Shown here: piece after piece, positions 23,217-31,433 of the stretch
Position numbering within the stretch: the stretch's first letter is position 1
How the letters are laid out: the number at the start of each line of letters is the position of its first letter
Assembly (NCBI RefSeq): GCF_030693405.1
Contig: NZ_JAUYAW010000060.1
Location: 1 to 50,319, forward strand
Direction of reading: 5' to 3'
DNA from: Phenylobacterium sp.
GTDB lineage: Bacteria > Pseudomonadota > Alphaproteobacteria > Caulobacterales > Caulobacteraceae
DNA length: 50,319 nucleotides
The notes under the pieces: model-generated
Seen by the model: only the letters and a program-made list of their open reading frames with translations
The model's database searches: none
What the model was told of the DNA's origin: nothing
Position numbers and translations under genes: made by a program

Positions 23217-23648
23217 ATGGCCATCGCCACCATCGGCTATGAGGGCAAGACCCAGGCCCAGATGATCGACCAGCTGAAGACCGCCGGCGTCGAGCTGGTG
23301 GTCGATGTCCGCGCCGTCGCCGCATCCCGGCGGCCGGGCTTTTCCAAGACCATATTGGGCGCCAGCCTGGAGGCCGAGGGCATCGGCTATGAGCACCTGC
23401 GGGGCCTGGGCACCCCCAAGGCCGGCCGCGACGCGGCGCGCTCGGGCCGCATCGCCGAGATGCGCGCCATCTTCGAGGCCCACCTGGCCGAACCCCAGGC
23501 GGTCACCCAGCTGGCCCGCGCCCAGGAGCTGGCGGGACAGAAGAAGATCGCCCTGCTCTGTTTCGAGGCCCGCGCCTGCGACTGCCACCGGGCCATTGTG
23601 GCTGAACGCCTCTGCGAAGCCCTCGACCAGCCGATCGAAGACCTCTGA
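23217..23648 (+). CDS. DUF488-family protein
   Basis: 143 residues. Family pattern: IATIGYEGKTQAQMIDQLK, VELVVDVRAVAASRRPGFSK (the DVR motif), GIGYEHLRGLGTPK, and IALLCFEARACDCHRAIVAE (Cys-x-Cys-His-Arg). DUF488 members have no settled function; the conserved Cys and His suggest an enzymatic or metal-binding site. Divergent from the hydrolase gene across 82 bases. ATG 23217 has AGGAGAGG just upstream. Confidence 0.9.
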   Translation: MAIATIGYEGKTQAQMIDQLKTAGVELVVDVRAVAASRRPGFSKTILGASLEAEGIGYEHLRGLGTPKAGRDAARSGRIAEMRAIFEAHLAEPQAVTQLARAQELAGQKKIALLCFEARACDCHRAIVAERLCEALDQPIEDL

Positions 23649-23716
23649 GGGCTTGGCCTTCCCCAACGTCAGGGCCGATGATGGGGGAAACACGCCAACA
23701 AGCTCAGGGATACGCC

Positions 23717-24610
23717 ATGACCGCCGCCCAACTGAACGACGCCGACACCATCCCGGCGCTCGGCCCCTGGACCTGTTTCGATGTCGAGATCGACGCCGGC
23801 GTGGCGCACATCAAGCTGAAGCGGCCCGAGGCCTTCAACAGCATGATCCGCGCCTTCTGGAACGAGCTGCCGGTGATCGTGCGCGACATCAACGACAATG
23901 TCCGGGCCCGCTGCATCGTCATTTCCTCCACCGGCAAGCACTTCTCCGCCGGCATGGACCTTGCGGTGTTCGGCGGCGGCGGGACTTCGAACGCCGATGG
24001 CGGCGCCGCGCCCGATCGCTTCATCGCCGCCGAGGGCCAGCGCCACCACATCCGCTGGCTACAGGACTGCTTCAGCTGCCTGGATGAGGCCCGCATGCCG
24101 GTTCTCGTGGCCATCCAGGGGGGATGCATCGGCGGGGCCATGGACATGACCAGCGCCTGCGACATCCGCTACGCCACCGAAGACGCCTTCTTCTGCGTGC
24201 AGGAGATCAATATCGGCATGACCGCCGATGTCGGCACCTTCCCCCGCCTGTGCAAACTGATCCCCGAGGGCTGGGTCCGCGAGCTGGCCTATACCGGCCG
24301 CAGGCTGCCGGCCCAGCGGGCCAAGGAAATCGGCCTGGTCAATGAGGTCTTCCCGACCCACGAGGCCCTGCTTGACCACGTGATGGCCACGGCCAGGGAG
24401 ATCGCCGAGAAGTCGCCCCTGGCGGTCACCGGCTCGAAGGTGATGATCAACTATGCCCGGGACCACACCATCGCCGATGGGCTGGACTATATCGCTGTCT
24501 GGCAGACCGGCATGTTCGCGGGCTCGCACATGGGCGAGGCCTTCAAGGCCAAGGCGGAGAAGCGTCCGGCCGACTTCCCCGACCTGCGCCCCCTGCGTCA
24601 CGAGATGTAG
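23717..24610 (+). CDS. Crotonase-family enzyme, probable dienoyl-CoA isomerase
   Basis: 297 residues from ATG 23717. The crotonase fold has oxyanion-hole segments VISSTGKHFSAGMDLAVF and GGCIGGAMDMTSACDIRYA. Asp149, Glu163 and Asp171 (ACDIRYATEDAFFCVQE, then INIGMTADVGT) match the three acidic residues of delta3,5-delta2,4-dienoyl-CoA isomerase, while hydratases have a Glu pair in another arrangement. It would act in beta-oxidation of unsaturated fatty acids. The C-terminal YIAVWQTGMFAGSHMGEAF also fits ECH1-type proteins. Isomerase specificity is inferred. Confidence 0.8.
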   Translation: MTAAQLNDADTIPALGPWTCFDVEIDAGVAHIKLKRPEAFNSMIRAFWNELPVIVRDINDNVRARCIVISSTGKHFSAGMDLAVFGGGGTSNADGGAAPDRFIAAEGQRHHIRWLQDCFSCLDEARMPVLVAIQGGCIGGAMDMTSACDIRYATEDAFFCVQEINIGMTADVGTFPRLCKLIPEGWVRELAYTGRRLPAQRAKEIGLVNEVFPTHEALLDHVMATAREIAEKSPLAVTGSKVMINYARDHTIADGLDYIAVWQTGMFAGSHMGEAFKAKAEKRPADFPDLRPLRHEM

Positions 24611-24618
24611 GTTGGCCC

Positions 24619-25815
24619 CTACAGGATCAGTTCGGCGCCCCGCAGGTCCGTCCCGGCCAGCTTGGCGCCGGACAGGTCCGCCTCGAGGAACCGCGCCCGC
24701 GATGCGTTGGCGCCGCTGAGGTCGGCATAACGCAGGTTCGCCCGGTTGAGGTCGGTGCGCAGCAGGCGGCCCTCGCCGATGGCCAGGGGGCCGAGCTTGG
24801 CCTCGCGCAGATCGGCGCGGATCAGGTTGGCCCCGGTCAGCCGGGCGCCCCGCAGGTCGGCGCCCCGCAGATCGGTCTTGCGCAGGTCACAGTCGGACAG
24901 ATCGGCGCCTTGAAGCTGGACCCCGCGCAGATCCATGCCGAAGAAGATGGCGCCGGGGGCCGGCAGGCCGCTCAGCCGACGGCTGCGCAGGTGGCGCAGG
25001 GACCGGAAGTCCGCGCCCGCGAGGCGTGCGGCGACGCCCTGGCGACCTTCGCTGTCGCAGAAGGCTTCATGGTCGGCGATGAGGTCGTGCAGGGGCTGGT
25101 CGTCCACATAGAAGACGGTGGCGGGCGCCTTGAGCAGGTCGCTGAGATCGGCGCCGTCGAGACCCGCCGCGGCGAGGTTGGCCCCGGCGACGATCGCCCC
25201 GCGCAGGGAGGCGCCGCTGAGATCAGCCCCGTCCAGCTGAGCGCCGGACAGATCGGCGCCGTCGAGCCTGGCGTTGGCCAGTCGCGCGCCCACCAGCACC
25301 GCGCCGGTCAGGCTGGCGTCGCGGCAGTCGACGGCGGTCATGATGTCGGTGAGATCGGCGCCCTCGGCCACGGCGTATTCCAGATTGCCCTCGCGGGCCT
25401 CCGGCGCCAGCACGCGAAAGCCGTCGGCCCGGGTCTGCATGGCGATGCAGCCCTCGCGCAGGTCGGCCCCGGACAGGTCCGCCCCGGAAAGATTGGCGCC
25501 CCGCAGGGTCGCCCCGCGCAGATCGGCCTGGGTCAGCCGCGCGCCCCGCAGGTCGGCGTCCCGCAGGTCAGCGCCGAACAGATTGGCGCGGCTGAGATCA
25601 GCGCCCGCCAGGATCGCGCCACTCAGGCGGGCGCCGGTGAGATCGGCCTCGGCCAGCAGGGCGCCTTCCAGATTCCAGTCGGCCAGATCAGCCCGCACCA
25701 GATCGGCGCGGCGGCCGCCAGCCAGGCCCTGGACGTAGCGGGCGTGGGCTGCCAGAGCCGTGCGCAGGTAGGACTGGGTCTGGGGGCGCAGATGTGAAGC
25801 GGCGGGACTTGCCAT
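24619..25815 (-). CDS. Pentapeptide-repeat protein
   Basis: 398 residues made mostly of A(D/N)Lxx repeats in three blocks: about 39-125, 150-225 and 270-395, for example LSGADLSGADLREG and LRGADLRGARLTGANL. These form a right-handed beta-helix. Two intervening stretches without the repeat (VFYVDDQPLHDLIADHEAF and KPFY-like turns) may be loops. No signal peptide or membrane segment is seen. Some such proteins mimic DNA and protect gyrase, but most have no known role. Encoded alone. Confidence 0.92.
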   Translation of the reverse strand: MASPAASHLRPQTQSYLRTALAAHARYVQGLAGGRRADLVRADLADWNLEGALLAEADLTGARLSGAILAGADLSRANLFGADLRDADLRGARLTQADLRGATLRGANLSGADLSGADLREGCIAMQTRADGFRVLAPEAREGNLEYAVAEGADLTDIMTAVDCRDASLTGAVLVGARLANARLDGADLSGAQLDGADLSGASLRGAIVAGANLAAAGLDGADLSDLLKAPATVFYVDDQPLHDLIADHEAFCDSEGRQGVAARLAGADFRSLRHLRSRRLSGLPAPGAIFFGMDLRGVQLQGADLSDCDLRKTDLRGADLRGARLTGANLIRADLREAKLGPLAIGEGRLLRTDLNRANLRYADLSGANASRARFLEADLSGAKLAGTDLRGAELIL

Positions 25816-25892
25816 GGGCGACCTTCAGATGAGGCCGCCACAGTGGTCTGGCGCGGTTTAAGGAAGGGTTGTCCGCGACCCTCAGGCCGCGA

Positions 25893-26582
25893 CTATTCCT
25901 GAGAGTCGCCGGCTTGAGCCCCGCCCTGACCGGCGGCCTGCAGCAGGGCGGCGATCCGGTCGGTGGCGTCGGCGGCCTGGCTCAGCATCTGCAGCGGGCC
26001 AGACCCCGGGCGCACGGCGGCGACCATCTGGTTGGCGGCCGACTGGGCCACGGTCACCGCGGTGTTCTGGGCGGTGGTGAAGCCGGTCTTGGTCAGGGTC
26101 GAGGCCGTGGCGTCCTGATAGATGAAGCCGTGGACCGGATAGGTGGTGGAGCCGAGATCGCCGATGGAGTCGTACCAGACCTTGACCTGGCTCCAGTCAC
26201 CCTTGGGGGAGACGTCGATCACGGTGACGTCGCGCTCGATCTGGCCGCGGGTTCCGTTGATTCGCGACCAGTTGGCGTGGGAAATCTGGATCACCCGGTC
26301 GGTGAGCACCTGGCTGACCACGGCCACGTGACCCAGGCGCATGGCGCCGGTGGGCTTGAAGCAGAGGACGGCGCCGGCCTGGGGGGTGTTGCCCGTGTCG
26401 TACTTGCCAGCGGCCTGTTTCCACCAGGTCCAGGCGTCGCCGAAGATCTGCACGCCGGAAATCATCCGGGCGAACGGCACGCATTGCCAGTAGGTGTCCG
26501 CAAAGGCGCTGCCGGCGGGGGCGAGCGCCATGACCGCCGCAGCCGTCATGGAACCAAGGACGAGGCGTGTCCGTTTCATCAT
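25893..26582 (-). CDS. Secreted CHAP-domain amidase/endopeptidase
   Basis: 229 residues (the second Met at 26579 is equally possible). A signal peptide (LGSMTAAAVMALAPAGSAFA) is probably cleaved after residue 28. The CHAP domain has catalytic Cys34 in YWQCVPFAR, His85 in RLGHVAVVS and Asn104 in ISHANW. CHAP enzymes cut peptidoglycan stem peptides or amide bonds. A low-complexity Ala/Gln C-terminus follows after about 175. The product should act in the periplasm. Found in Caulobacterales as short single-domain proteins. Confidence 0.88.
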   Translation of the reverse strand: MMKRTRLVLGSMTAAAVMALAPAGSAFADTYWQCVPFARMISGVQIFGDAWTWWKQAAGKYDTGNTPQAGAVLCFKPTGAMRLGHVAVVSQVLTDRVIQISHANWSRINGTRGQIERDVTVIDVSPKGDWSQVKVWYDSIGDLGSTTYPVHGFIYQDATASTLTKTGFTTAQNTAVTVAQSAANQMVAAVRPGSGPLQMLSQAADATDRIAALLQAAGQGGAQAGDSQE

Positions 26583-26651
26583 GTTGGGCGTAACTCCCCG
26601 ACGCGAACTGGCGTTAGGGATAGTTTCTCACGCTCGGGATGAAAAGAGGGT

Positions 26652-27749
26652 TTATGCGCCTGCGACCTTCGGCGCACGTCCTTTCCACAGCCCCGCCCAC
26701 AGCTTCATGCGCTCGCGGGCCGGTTTCTCGATCAGATGATAAGACAGGGCGGCCAGTGGAATCACGCCCACCAGGAGCACCAACCATATGCCAAGCGGCA
26801 GCTGGTCGCTTTCAAGCTTGAGCAGACTGGCGGCCCCGTTGACGAATACAATCTTCCACGGCACGCAGATCATGTAGATCGAATAGCTGATCTCACCGAG
26901 ATAGATGAGGATCGGCGTGCTCAAGGCCTGGGACCCGTTCTGAGCCAGACGGGCGAGGTAGAAGATCAGCCCCGCGGTCCCCAGCACGATGATCGTATCC
27001 GACAGGCCCAGGGTGGCGGCGAACAGGGCGACGGCGCCTGAAATTGCGGCGCCCAGCCAGGCCTGCGACCGGCCGCCGCCGGCCCGCTCCCGCCAGAGGC
27101 TGTGCAGGGCGCAGCCCAGGGCGAAGCAGGGAACGATTCGCAGCGCCCCCCAGGAGATCGTCGCCAGGGTCAGGGGATGACCGGCCAGGACCTCGAACCC
27201 GGCATAGAGGCCGGCCATGAAGACCGCCGCCAGGGCCACCGCCACCAGGGGCCGGGCCTTGAGCGCCAGGGCCGCCCAGGCGAACAGGGGGAAGGTCAGA
27301 TAGGCGAACCACTCGGCCGAGATCGACCAGGAGGGATGGTTCCAGCCGGCGACCGGGGCGAACCCCCAGGCCTGCACCAGCAGCAGGTTGGGAAGCAGCG
27401 CCTCCCACGACAGGATGTTGGGGTCGACCGCAAAGCCCGCCGCACCGGCCGCCGCCGCCAGGACCCCCATGCCGATCAGTGTCGCCAGATGCAGCGGGTA
27501 GACCCGCGCCAGCCGCGCCCACAGGAAGCCGCCATAGTTGAAACCGCCCGCCTCCACCTGGCTGCGATATACGTGACACAGGATGAAGCCGGACAGCACG
27601 AAGAACAGCTCTACCCCCAGATAGCCCTTGGCCACGAAGAGCGGCGTGGCCCCCGTCGCCAGGGCCGGCCAGTAGTGGAACAGCACCACCCAGAAGGCGG
27701 CGAAGAACCGCAGGGAGGTGAGCGGGTGAATCTGCTGGGCGTCGGTCAT
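26652..27749 (-). CDS. Acyltransferase 3 family membrane protein
   Basis: 365 residues with about ten membrane segments. The N-terminus has LTSLRFFAAFWVVLFHYWPAL, with the catalytic-type His that marks OafA/YrhL O-acyltransferases. Further motifs: ELFFVLSGFILCHVYRS and WSISAEWFAYLTFPLF. These proteins move acyl groups to sugars of lipopolysaccharide or exopolysaccharide, or to other substrates, across the inner membrane. No polysaccharide gene is adjacent, so the target is unknown. Confidence 0.92.
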   Translation of the reverse strand: MTDAQQIHPLTSLRFFAAFWVVLFHYWPALATGATPLFVAKGYLGVELFFVLSGFILCHVYRSQVEAGGFNYGGFLWARLARVYPLHLATLIGMGVLAAAAGAAGFAVDPNILSWEALLPNLLLVQAWGFAPVAGWNHPSWSISAEWFAYLTFPLFAWAALALKARPLVAVALAAVFMAGLYAGFEVLAGHPLTLATISWGALRIVPCFALGCALHSLWRERAGGGRSQAWLGAAISGAVALFAATLGLSDTIIVLGTAGLIFYLARLAQNGSQALSTPILIYLGEISYSIYMICVPWKIVFVNGAASLLKLESDQLPLGIWLVLLVGVIPLAALSYHLIEKPARERMKLWAGLWKGRAPKVAGA

Positions 27750-27899
27750 GGGGCGGCGGACTCTTGTGGGCCGGCGGGGTCAGGCGCCGGTCTCGGGATT
27801 CTTCGTCGCACTCTGGCGCCAGAAGCCTCACCATCGCGTTAGCGCAGCCACGCCCCGCCGGATCAGCTAAGCCTGGGGCCTTCTCCCGGAGAATCACCC

Positions 27900-28733
27900 A
27901 TGGACTCAGTTCTTGTCCTGCTTACCGACCCGGTGGCCTGGGCCGCCCTCATCGCACTCATCGTGATGGAGGTGGTGCTCGGCATCGACAACCTGGTCTT
28001 CATCTCGATCCTCTCCAACAAGCTGCCGCCCGAGCAGCGCAGCCGGGCCCGGAAGATCGGCATCGCCCTGGCCCTGATCATGCGCCTGGGGCTGCTTTCG
28101 ACCCTGGCCTTCCTGGTCGGCATGACCCAGACCGTCTTCAGCATTCCCCTGCAGGGTCCGCCGGACCCGGTGCACGGCATGCCGATGTTCGAGATGGACT
28201 TCTCCTGGCGGGACCTGATCCTGATCGCGGGCGGCCTCTTCCTGGTCTGGAAGGCCACCACCGAGATTCACGAAAAGGTCGATCCCGAGCCGACCCATGG
28301 GGTCCTGGACGTCAAGGGGGCCGTGGCGGCCAACTTCTCGGCCGTGATCGTGCAGATCCTGCTGCTGGACCTGGTCTTCTCCATCGATTCCATCCTCACC
28401 GCCGTGGGCATGACCGACCACTTGCCGATCATGGTCGTCGCCGTCGTCTTCGCTGTGGGGGTCATGCTTCTGGCCGCTGACCCGCTGGCGGAGTTCATCG
28501 ACGGCAACCCGACGGTGGTGATGCTGGCTCTGGGCTTCCTGCTGATGATCGGGGCCACCCTGATCGCCGACGGCTTCGGTTTCCATGTGCCCAAGGGCTA
28601 CATCTACGCGGCCATGGCCTTCTCCGGCCTCGTGGAGGGGCTCAACATCTTCGCCCGGCGCGCGGCCCGGCGAAAGGCGGCGGCTCAGCCGGCTTTGGGG
28701 CATGCATCGCCGACCGGTTCTGATAACGTCTGA
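27900..28733 (+). CDS. TerC-family membrane protein
   Basis: 277 residues, about seven to eight membrane segments. Family motifs: [20 protein letters not shown] and [20 protein letters not shown], which both carry the Asp residues thought to bind cation; [20 protein letters not shown]; and [20 protein letters not shown]. TerC proteins are linked to Mn2+ export and metallation of secreted proteins, and to tellurite resistance. No yybP-ykoY type leader was recognised upstream. A 9-bp inverted repeat follows the gene. Confidence 0.92.
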   Translation: MDSVLVLLTDPVAWAALIALIVMEVVLGIDNLVFISILSNKLPPEQRSRARKIGIALALIMRLGLLSTLAFLVGMTQTVFSIPLQGPPDPVHGMPMFEMDFSWRDLILIAGGLFLVWKATTEIHEKVDPEPTHGVLDVKGAVAANFSAVIVQILLLDLVFSIDSILTAVGMTDHLPIMVVAVVFAVGVMLLAADPLAEFIDGNPTVVMLALGFLLMIGATLIADGFGFHVPKGYIYAAMAFSGLVEGLNIFARRAARRKAAAQPALGHASPTGSDNV

Positions 28734-28742
28734 GGATTATCT

Positions 28743-28776
28743 CCGCCCCGGACGTCACATCGGCGCGCCGGGGCGG
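28743..28776. terminator. 9-bp inverted repeat after terC
   Basis: CCGCCCCGG (28743-28751) pairs with CCGGGGCGG (28768-28776), 10 bases past the terC stop. The loop is 16 bases and no T-run follows. It probably ends or protects the terC transcript. Confidence 0.4.
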
Positions 28777-28871
28777 GCTCAGACATTTGAAAAACCTGGG
28801 ACGGTCGGCGGATTGACGTCGCGCTGGACCAAAGAATTGGCGGCGCTCGAACGTCGCTTTGGAAACGCGCA

Positions 28872-30533
28872 TTGCAAGAGCCCCCTGTCTTTGACGAGGC
28901 GGACAGACGCCTCACGCTCATCTCCGTCCTGATCGTCTTCCTGCTCAGCGCCATGAGCCAGACCGTGGTGGCCACGGCCATGCCGCGGATCGTCTCGGAC
29001 CTGTCGGGCCTCCATCTCTATGCCTGGGCGACCACCGCCTATCTGCTGGCCTCGACCGTCATGGTGCCCATCTGGGGCAAGCTCGGGGACATCTTCGGGC
29101 GCAAGCCGGTTCTGCTCTGGGGAATCGGGGTCTTCCTCACCGGCTCCTGGCTCTGCGGCCTGGCCGGGGAGTTCGGCGACCTGCCCCTGATCGGCGGCGG
29201 CATGACCCAGCTGATCACCGCCCGCGCCCTGCAGGGAATCGGCGGCGGCGCGCTCTTCACCATCGCCTTCGCCATCATCGCCGACCTCTATGCGCCGCGG
29301 GAGCGGGCCAAGTTCTCCGGCCTGTTCGGCTCGGTCTTCGGGGTGGCCAGCATCTTCGGACCCGTCATCGGCGGCTTCTTCACCGACCACGGGACCTTCG
29401 AGGTGGCGGGCCACGTGGTCGAGGGCTGGCGCTGGGTCTTCTATGTGAACGTGCCCTTTGCGCTCGCCGCGGTGGCCATGATCACCCTGAAGATGCCCGC
29501 CCTGCCGCCCCGGGGGGAGGGGCGCATCGACTATGCGGGCGCCGCCCTGATCGTGGTGGGTTTCACCACGCTCCTGCTGGCCATCACCTGGGGCGGCAGG
29601 GACTATGGCTGGGGTTCGCCCATGATCCTGGGTCTGCTGGCGGTGAGCCTGGCGTCCCTGACCGGCTTCGTCTTCGTCCAGAAGGCGGTGCGCGACCCGA
29701 TCCTGCCGCTGGAGCTGTTCAAGAACCGGACCTTCAACACCGCCAACGGCGCGGCCTTCATCTACTCCATGGCCTTCATGGGGGTGACCTCCTTCCTGCC
29801 CCTCTACATGCAGGTGGGTCAGGGGGTGCCGGCCACCCGCAGCGGCCTGACCATGCTGGCCCTTATGGTGGGTCTGGTGGCCTCCTCCACCATCAACGGC
29901 CAGCTGGTCACCCGCACCGGGGTCTATAAGCCGTTCATGATCGGCGGCGGGGCGGTGCTGATCGCCGGCGTCTTCTCCCTCTGCTTCATCGGTCCTGACA
30001 CCGGCACCCTGGACCTGGCCTGGCGGCTGCTGATCGTCGGGATCGGTCTTGGCCCGGGGCAGAGCCTGTTCGGGCTGGCGGTGCAGAACGCCGTGCCGCC
30101 CCATCAGCTGGGGGTGGCCACCAGTTCGGGCCAGTTCGTGCGCCAGATCGGCTCGACCATGGGGGTGGCCCTGTTCGGCGCCATCCTTACCTGGGGCCTG
30201 ACCTCGGAGCTTGGCCGGCTGTCGGCGGCCGATCCCAGCGCCAGGGTGCAGACCCTGGAGCTGTCGGACCTGCAGCGCATGGCCATGGAGCGGGACGCTG
30301 ATCCGGATCTCGCCGCGGCCCGGGCCGCCGATCCGGCGACGCGGGCGACCGACCAGATCATCCGCCAGAGCTTCTCCACCGCCGTGGTCTACGGGATCAT
30401 CTTCAGCCTGGCCGTGCTGCTGCTGGGCTTCCTGCTGATGCTCAAGATCCCGGGCGTAAGGCTGCAGGACCGTGTCCCGCCGCCCTCTCCCGCGCCTGCG
30501 CCAGCCGAGGCGCTGGGCAAGCCAGGAGGCTGA
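28872..30533 (+). CDS. MFS multidrug exporter, DHA2 (14-TMS) type
   Basis: 553 residues from TTG 28872 (no earlier ATG in frame). About fourteen membrane segments. MFS motif A is GKLGDIFGRKPVLL after segment 2, and motif C-like glycine/proline residues lie in SVFGVASIFGPVIGGFF. An extended soluble loop at about 455-505 is Asp/Ala-rich. The DHA2 family exports drugs and toxic compounds by proton antiport. Convergent with a Crp/Fnr gene; no membrane fusion protein gene adjacent. Confidence 0.9.
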   Translation: MQEPPVFDEADRRLTLISVLIVFLLSAMSQTVVATAMPRIVSDLSGLHLYAWATTAYLLASTVMVPIWGKLGDIFGRKPVLLWGIGVFLTGSWLCGLAGEFGDLPLIGGGMTQLITARALQGIGGGALFTIAFAIIADLYAPRERAKFSGLFGSVFGVASIFGPVIGGFFTDHGTFEVAGHVVEGWRWVFYVNVPFALAAVAMITLKMPALPPRGEGRIDYAGAALIVVGFTTLLLAITWGGRDYGWGSPMILGLLAVSLASLTGFVFVQKAVRDPILPLELFKNRTFNTANGAAFIYSMAFMGVTSFLPLYMQVGQGVPATRSGLTMLALMVGLVASSTINGQLVTRTGVYKPFMIGGGAVLIAGVFSLCFIGPDTGTLDLAWRLLIVGIGLGPGQSLFGLAVQNAVPPHQLGVATSSGQFVRQIGSTMGVALFGAILTWGLTSELGRLSAADPSARVQTLELSDLQRMAMERDADPDLAAARAADPATRATDQIIRQSFSTAVVYGIIFSLAVLLLGFLLMLKIPGVRLQDRVPPPSPAPAPAEALGKPGG

Positions 30534-30546
30534 AGGGGCGGCGGCC

Positions 30547-31314
30547 TCAGTCCTCGCTCACCTCGGGCAGCAGCAGGCTGAAGTGGTCCTCGACGGCCTG
30601 GTAGCATTCGCAGCAGGCCTCCTCGAGCCCGTCCCGGTCGAGCACCTCCACATGGCCGTGGTGCTGGCGGATCAGGCCCCGGTGCTCCAGGGCCTTGGCC
30701 ACGCCTGAGACCGTGGTGCGCTGGACCCCCAGCATCTCAGCCAGACTCTGCTGGGTCAGGCGGATGATATCGGTGTCAGACCGGTCGTGGGTGGCCAGCA
30801 GCCAGCGGCAGGCCCGCTGCTCCACCGGATGCAGGGCGTTGCACACCACCGACTGCATCACCTGGGCCAGCAGGGCGTCGGCATAGCGGGAAAACAGGTC
30901 GGCGATCTCCGGCCGGCGTCGCTTGGCCCCTTCGAGTTGTTCGGTGGCGATGACCAGGACAGGGCCCGCGATCTGCACCACGGCGCGGCCATAGGCCGGC
31001 TTGTGGCCGGAACTGACAATGCCGCCGGCGGCGCCTTCGCGGCCGATGCTGGCGGCCTCTACCTCGCGCCCGTCGCGGGTCACCAGCTGCAGGGAGATGA
31101 TCGCCGAGCGGGTCGGAAAGTGGGTGAGATCCACATCGTCGCCGGGCTCAAAGAGGACCCGCCCCCGCTCCAGGTTCAGCTGGCGCAGGTGTGGGGCGAT
31201 ATCGTTCAGCACCGCGCCGGGCAGGGCGGCCAGCAGGCGGTTGGCCCGGAGGGCGGAGGTGTCGGACACTCCGCCATAGGCGCGGGGATCGGAAGATGAC
31301 TGACCCATGGACAT
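30547..31314 (-). CDS. Crp/Fnr-family transcriptional regulator
   Basis: 255 residues (Met3 at 31308 is an alternative start). The N-terminal cyclic-nucleotide-binding-like beta barrel is at about 25-140 (RVLFEPGDDVDLTHFPTRSA), and the C-terminal helix-turn-helix has RLTQQSLAEMLGVQRTTVSG at about 185-205. No N-terminal Cys cluster of Fnr is visible, so an oxygen-sensing FeS cluster is unlikely. The arginine/glutamate set needed for cAMP binding is not clear, so the ligand is unknown. Such proteins are numerous in Caulobacteraceae. Confidence 0.88.
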   Translation of the reverse strand: MSMGQSSSDPRAYGGVSDTSALRANRLLAALPGAVLNDIAPHLRQLNLERGRVLFEPGDDVDLTHFPTRSAIISLQLVTRDGREVEAASIGREGAAGGIVSSGHKPAYGRAVVQIAGPVLVIATEQLEGAKRRRPEIADLFSRYADALLAQVMQSVVCNALHPVEQRACRWLLATHDRSDTDIIRLTQQSLAEMLGVQRTTVSGVAKALEHRGLIRQHHGHVEVLDRDGLEEACCECYQAVEDHFSLLLPEVSED

Positions 31315-31433
31315 GGGAAGGAAACGCCTCAGACGGCACGAGGTGGCAGGGAAGCTTCACAGAAGGCCCTACAGACTTGCGCGCGCCGCGTCCGTCGGGC
31401 GCCCGACTATTGGTCGCAGGCCAGGCGACTGAT

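Noticed and set aside
27750..27899. Manganese (yybP-ykoY) riboswitch before terC
   Set aside because: The conserved core sequence of that riboswitch was not recognised in this gap.
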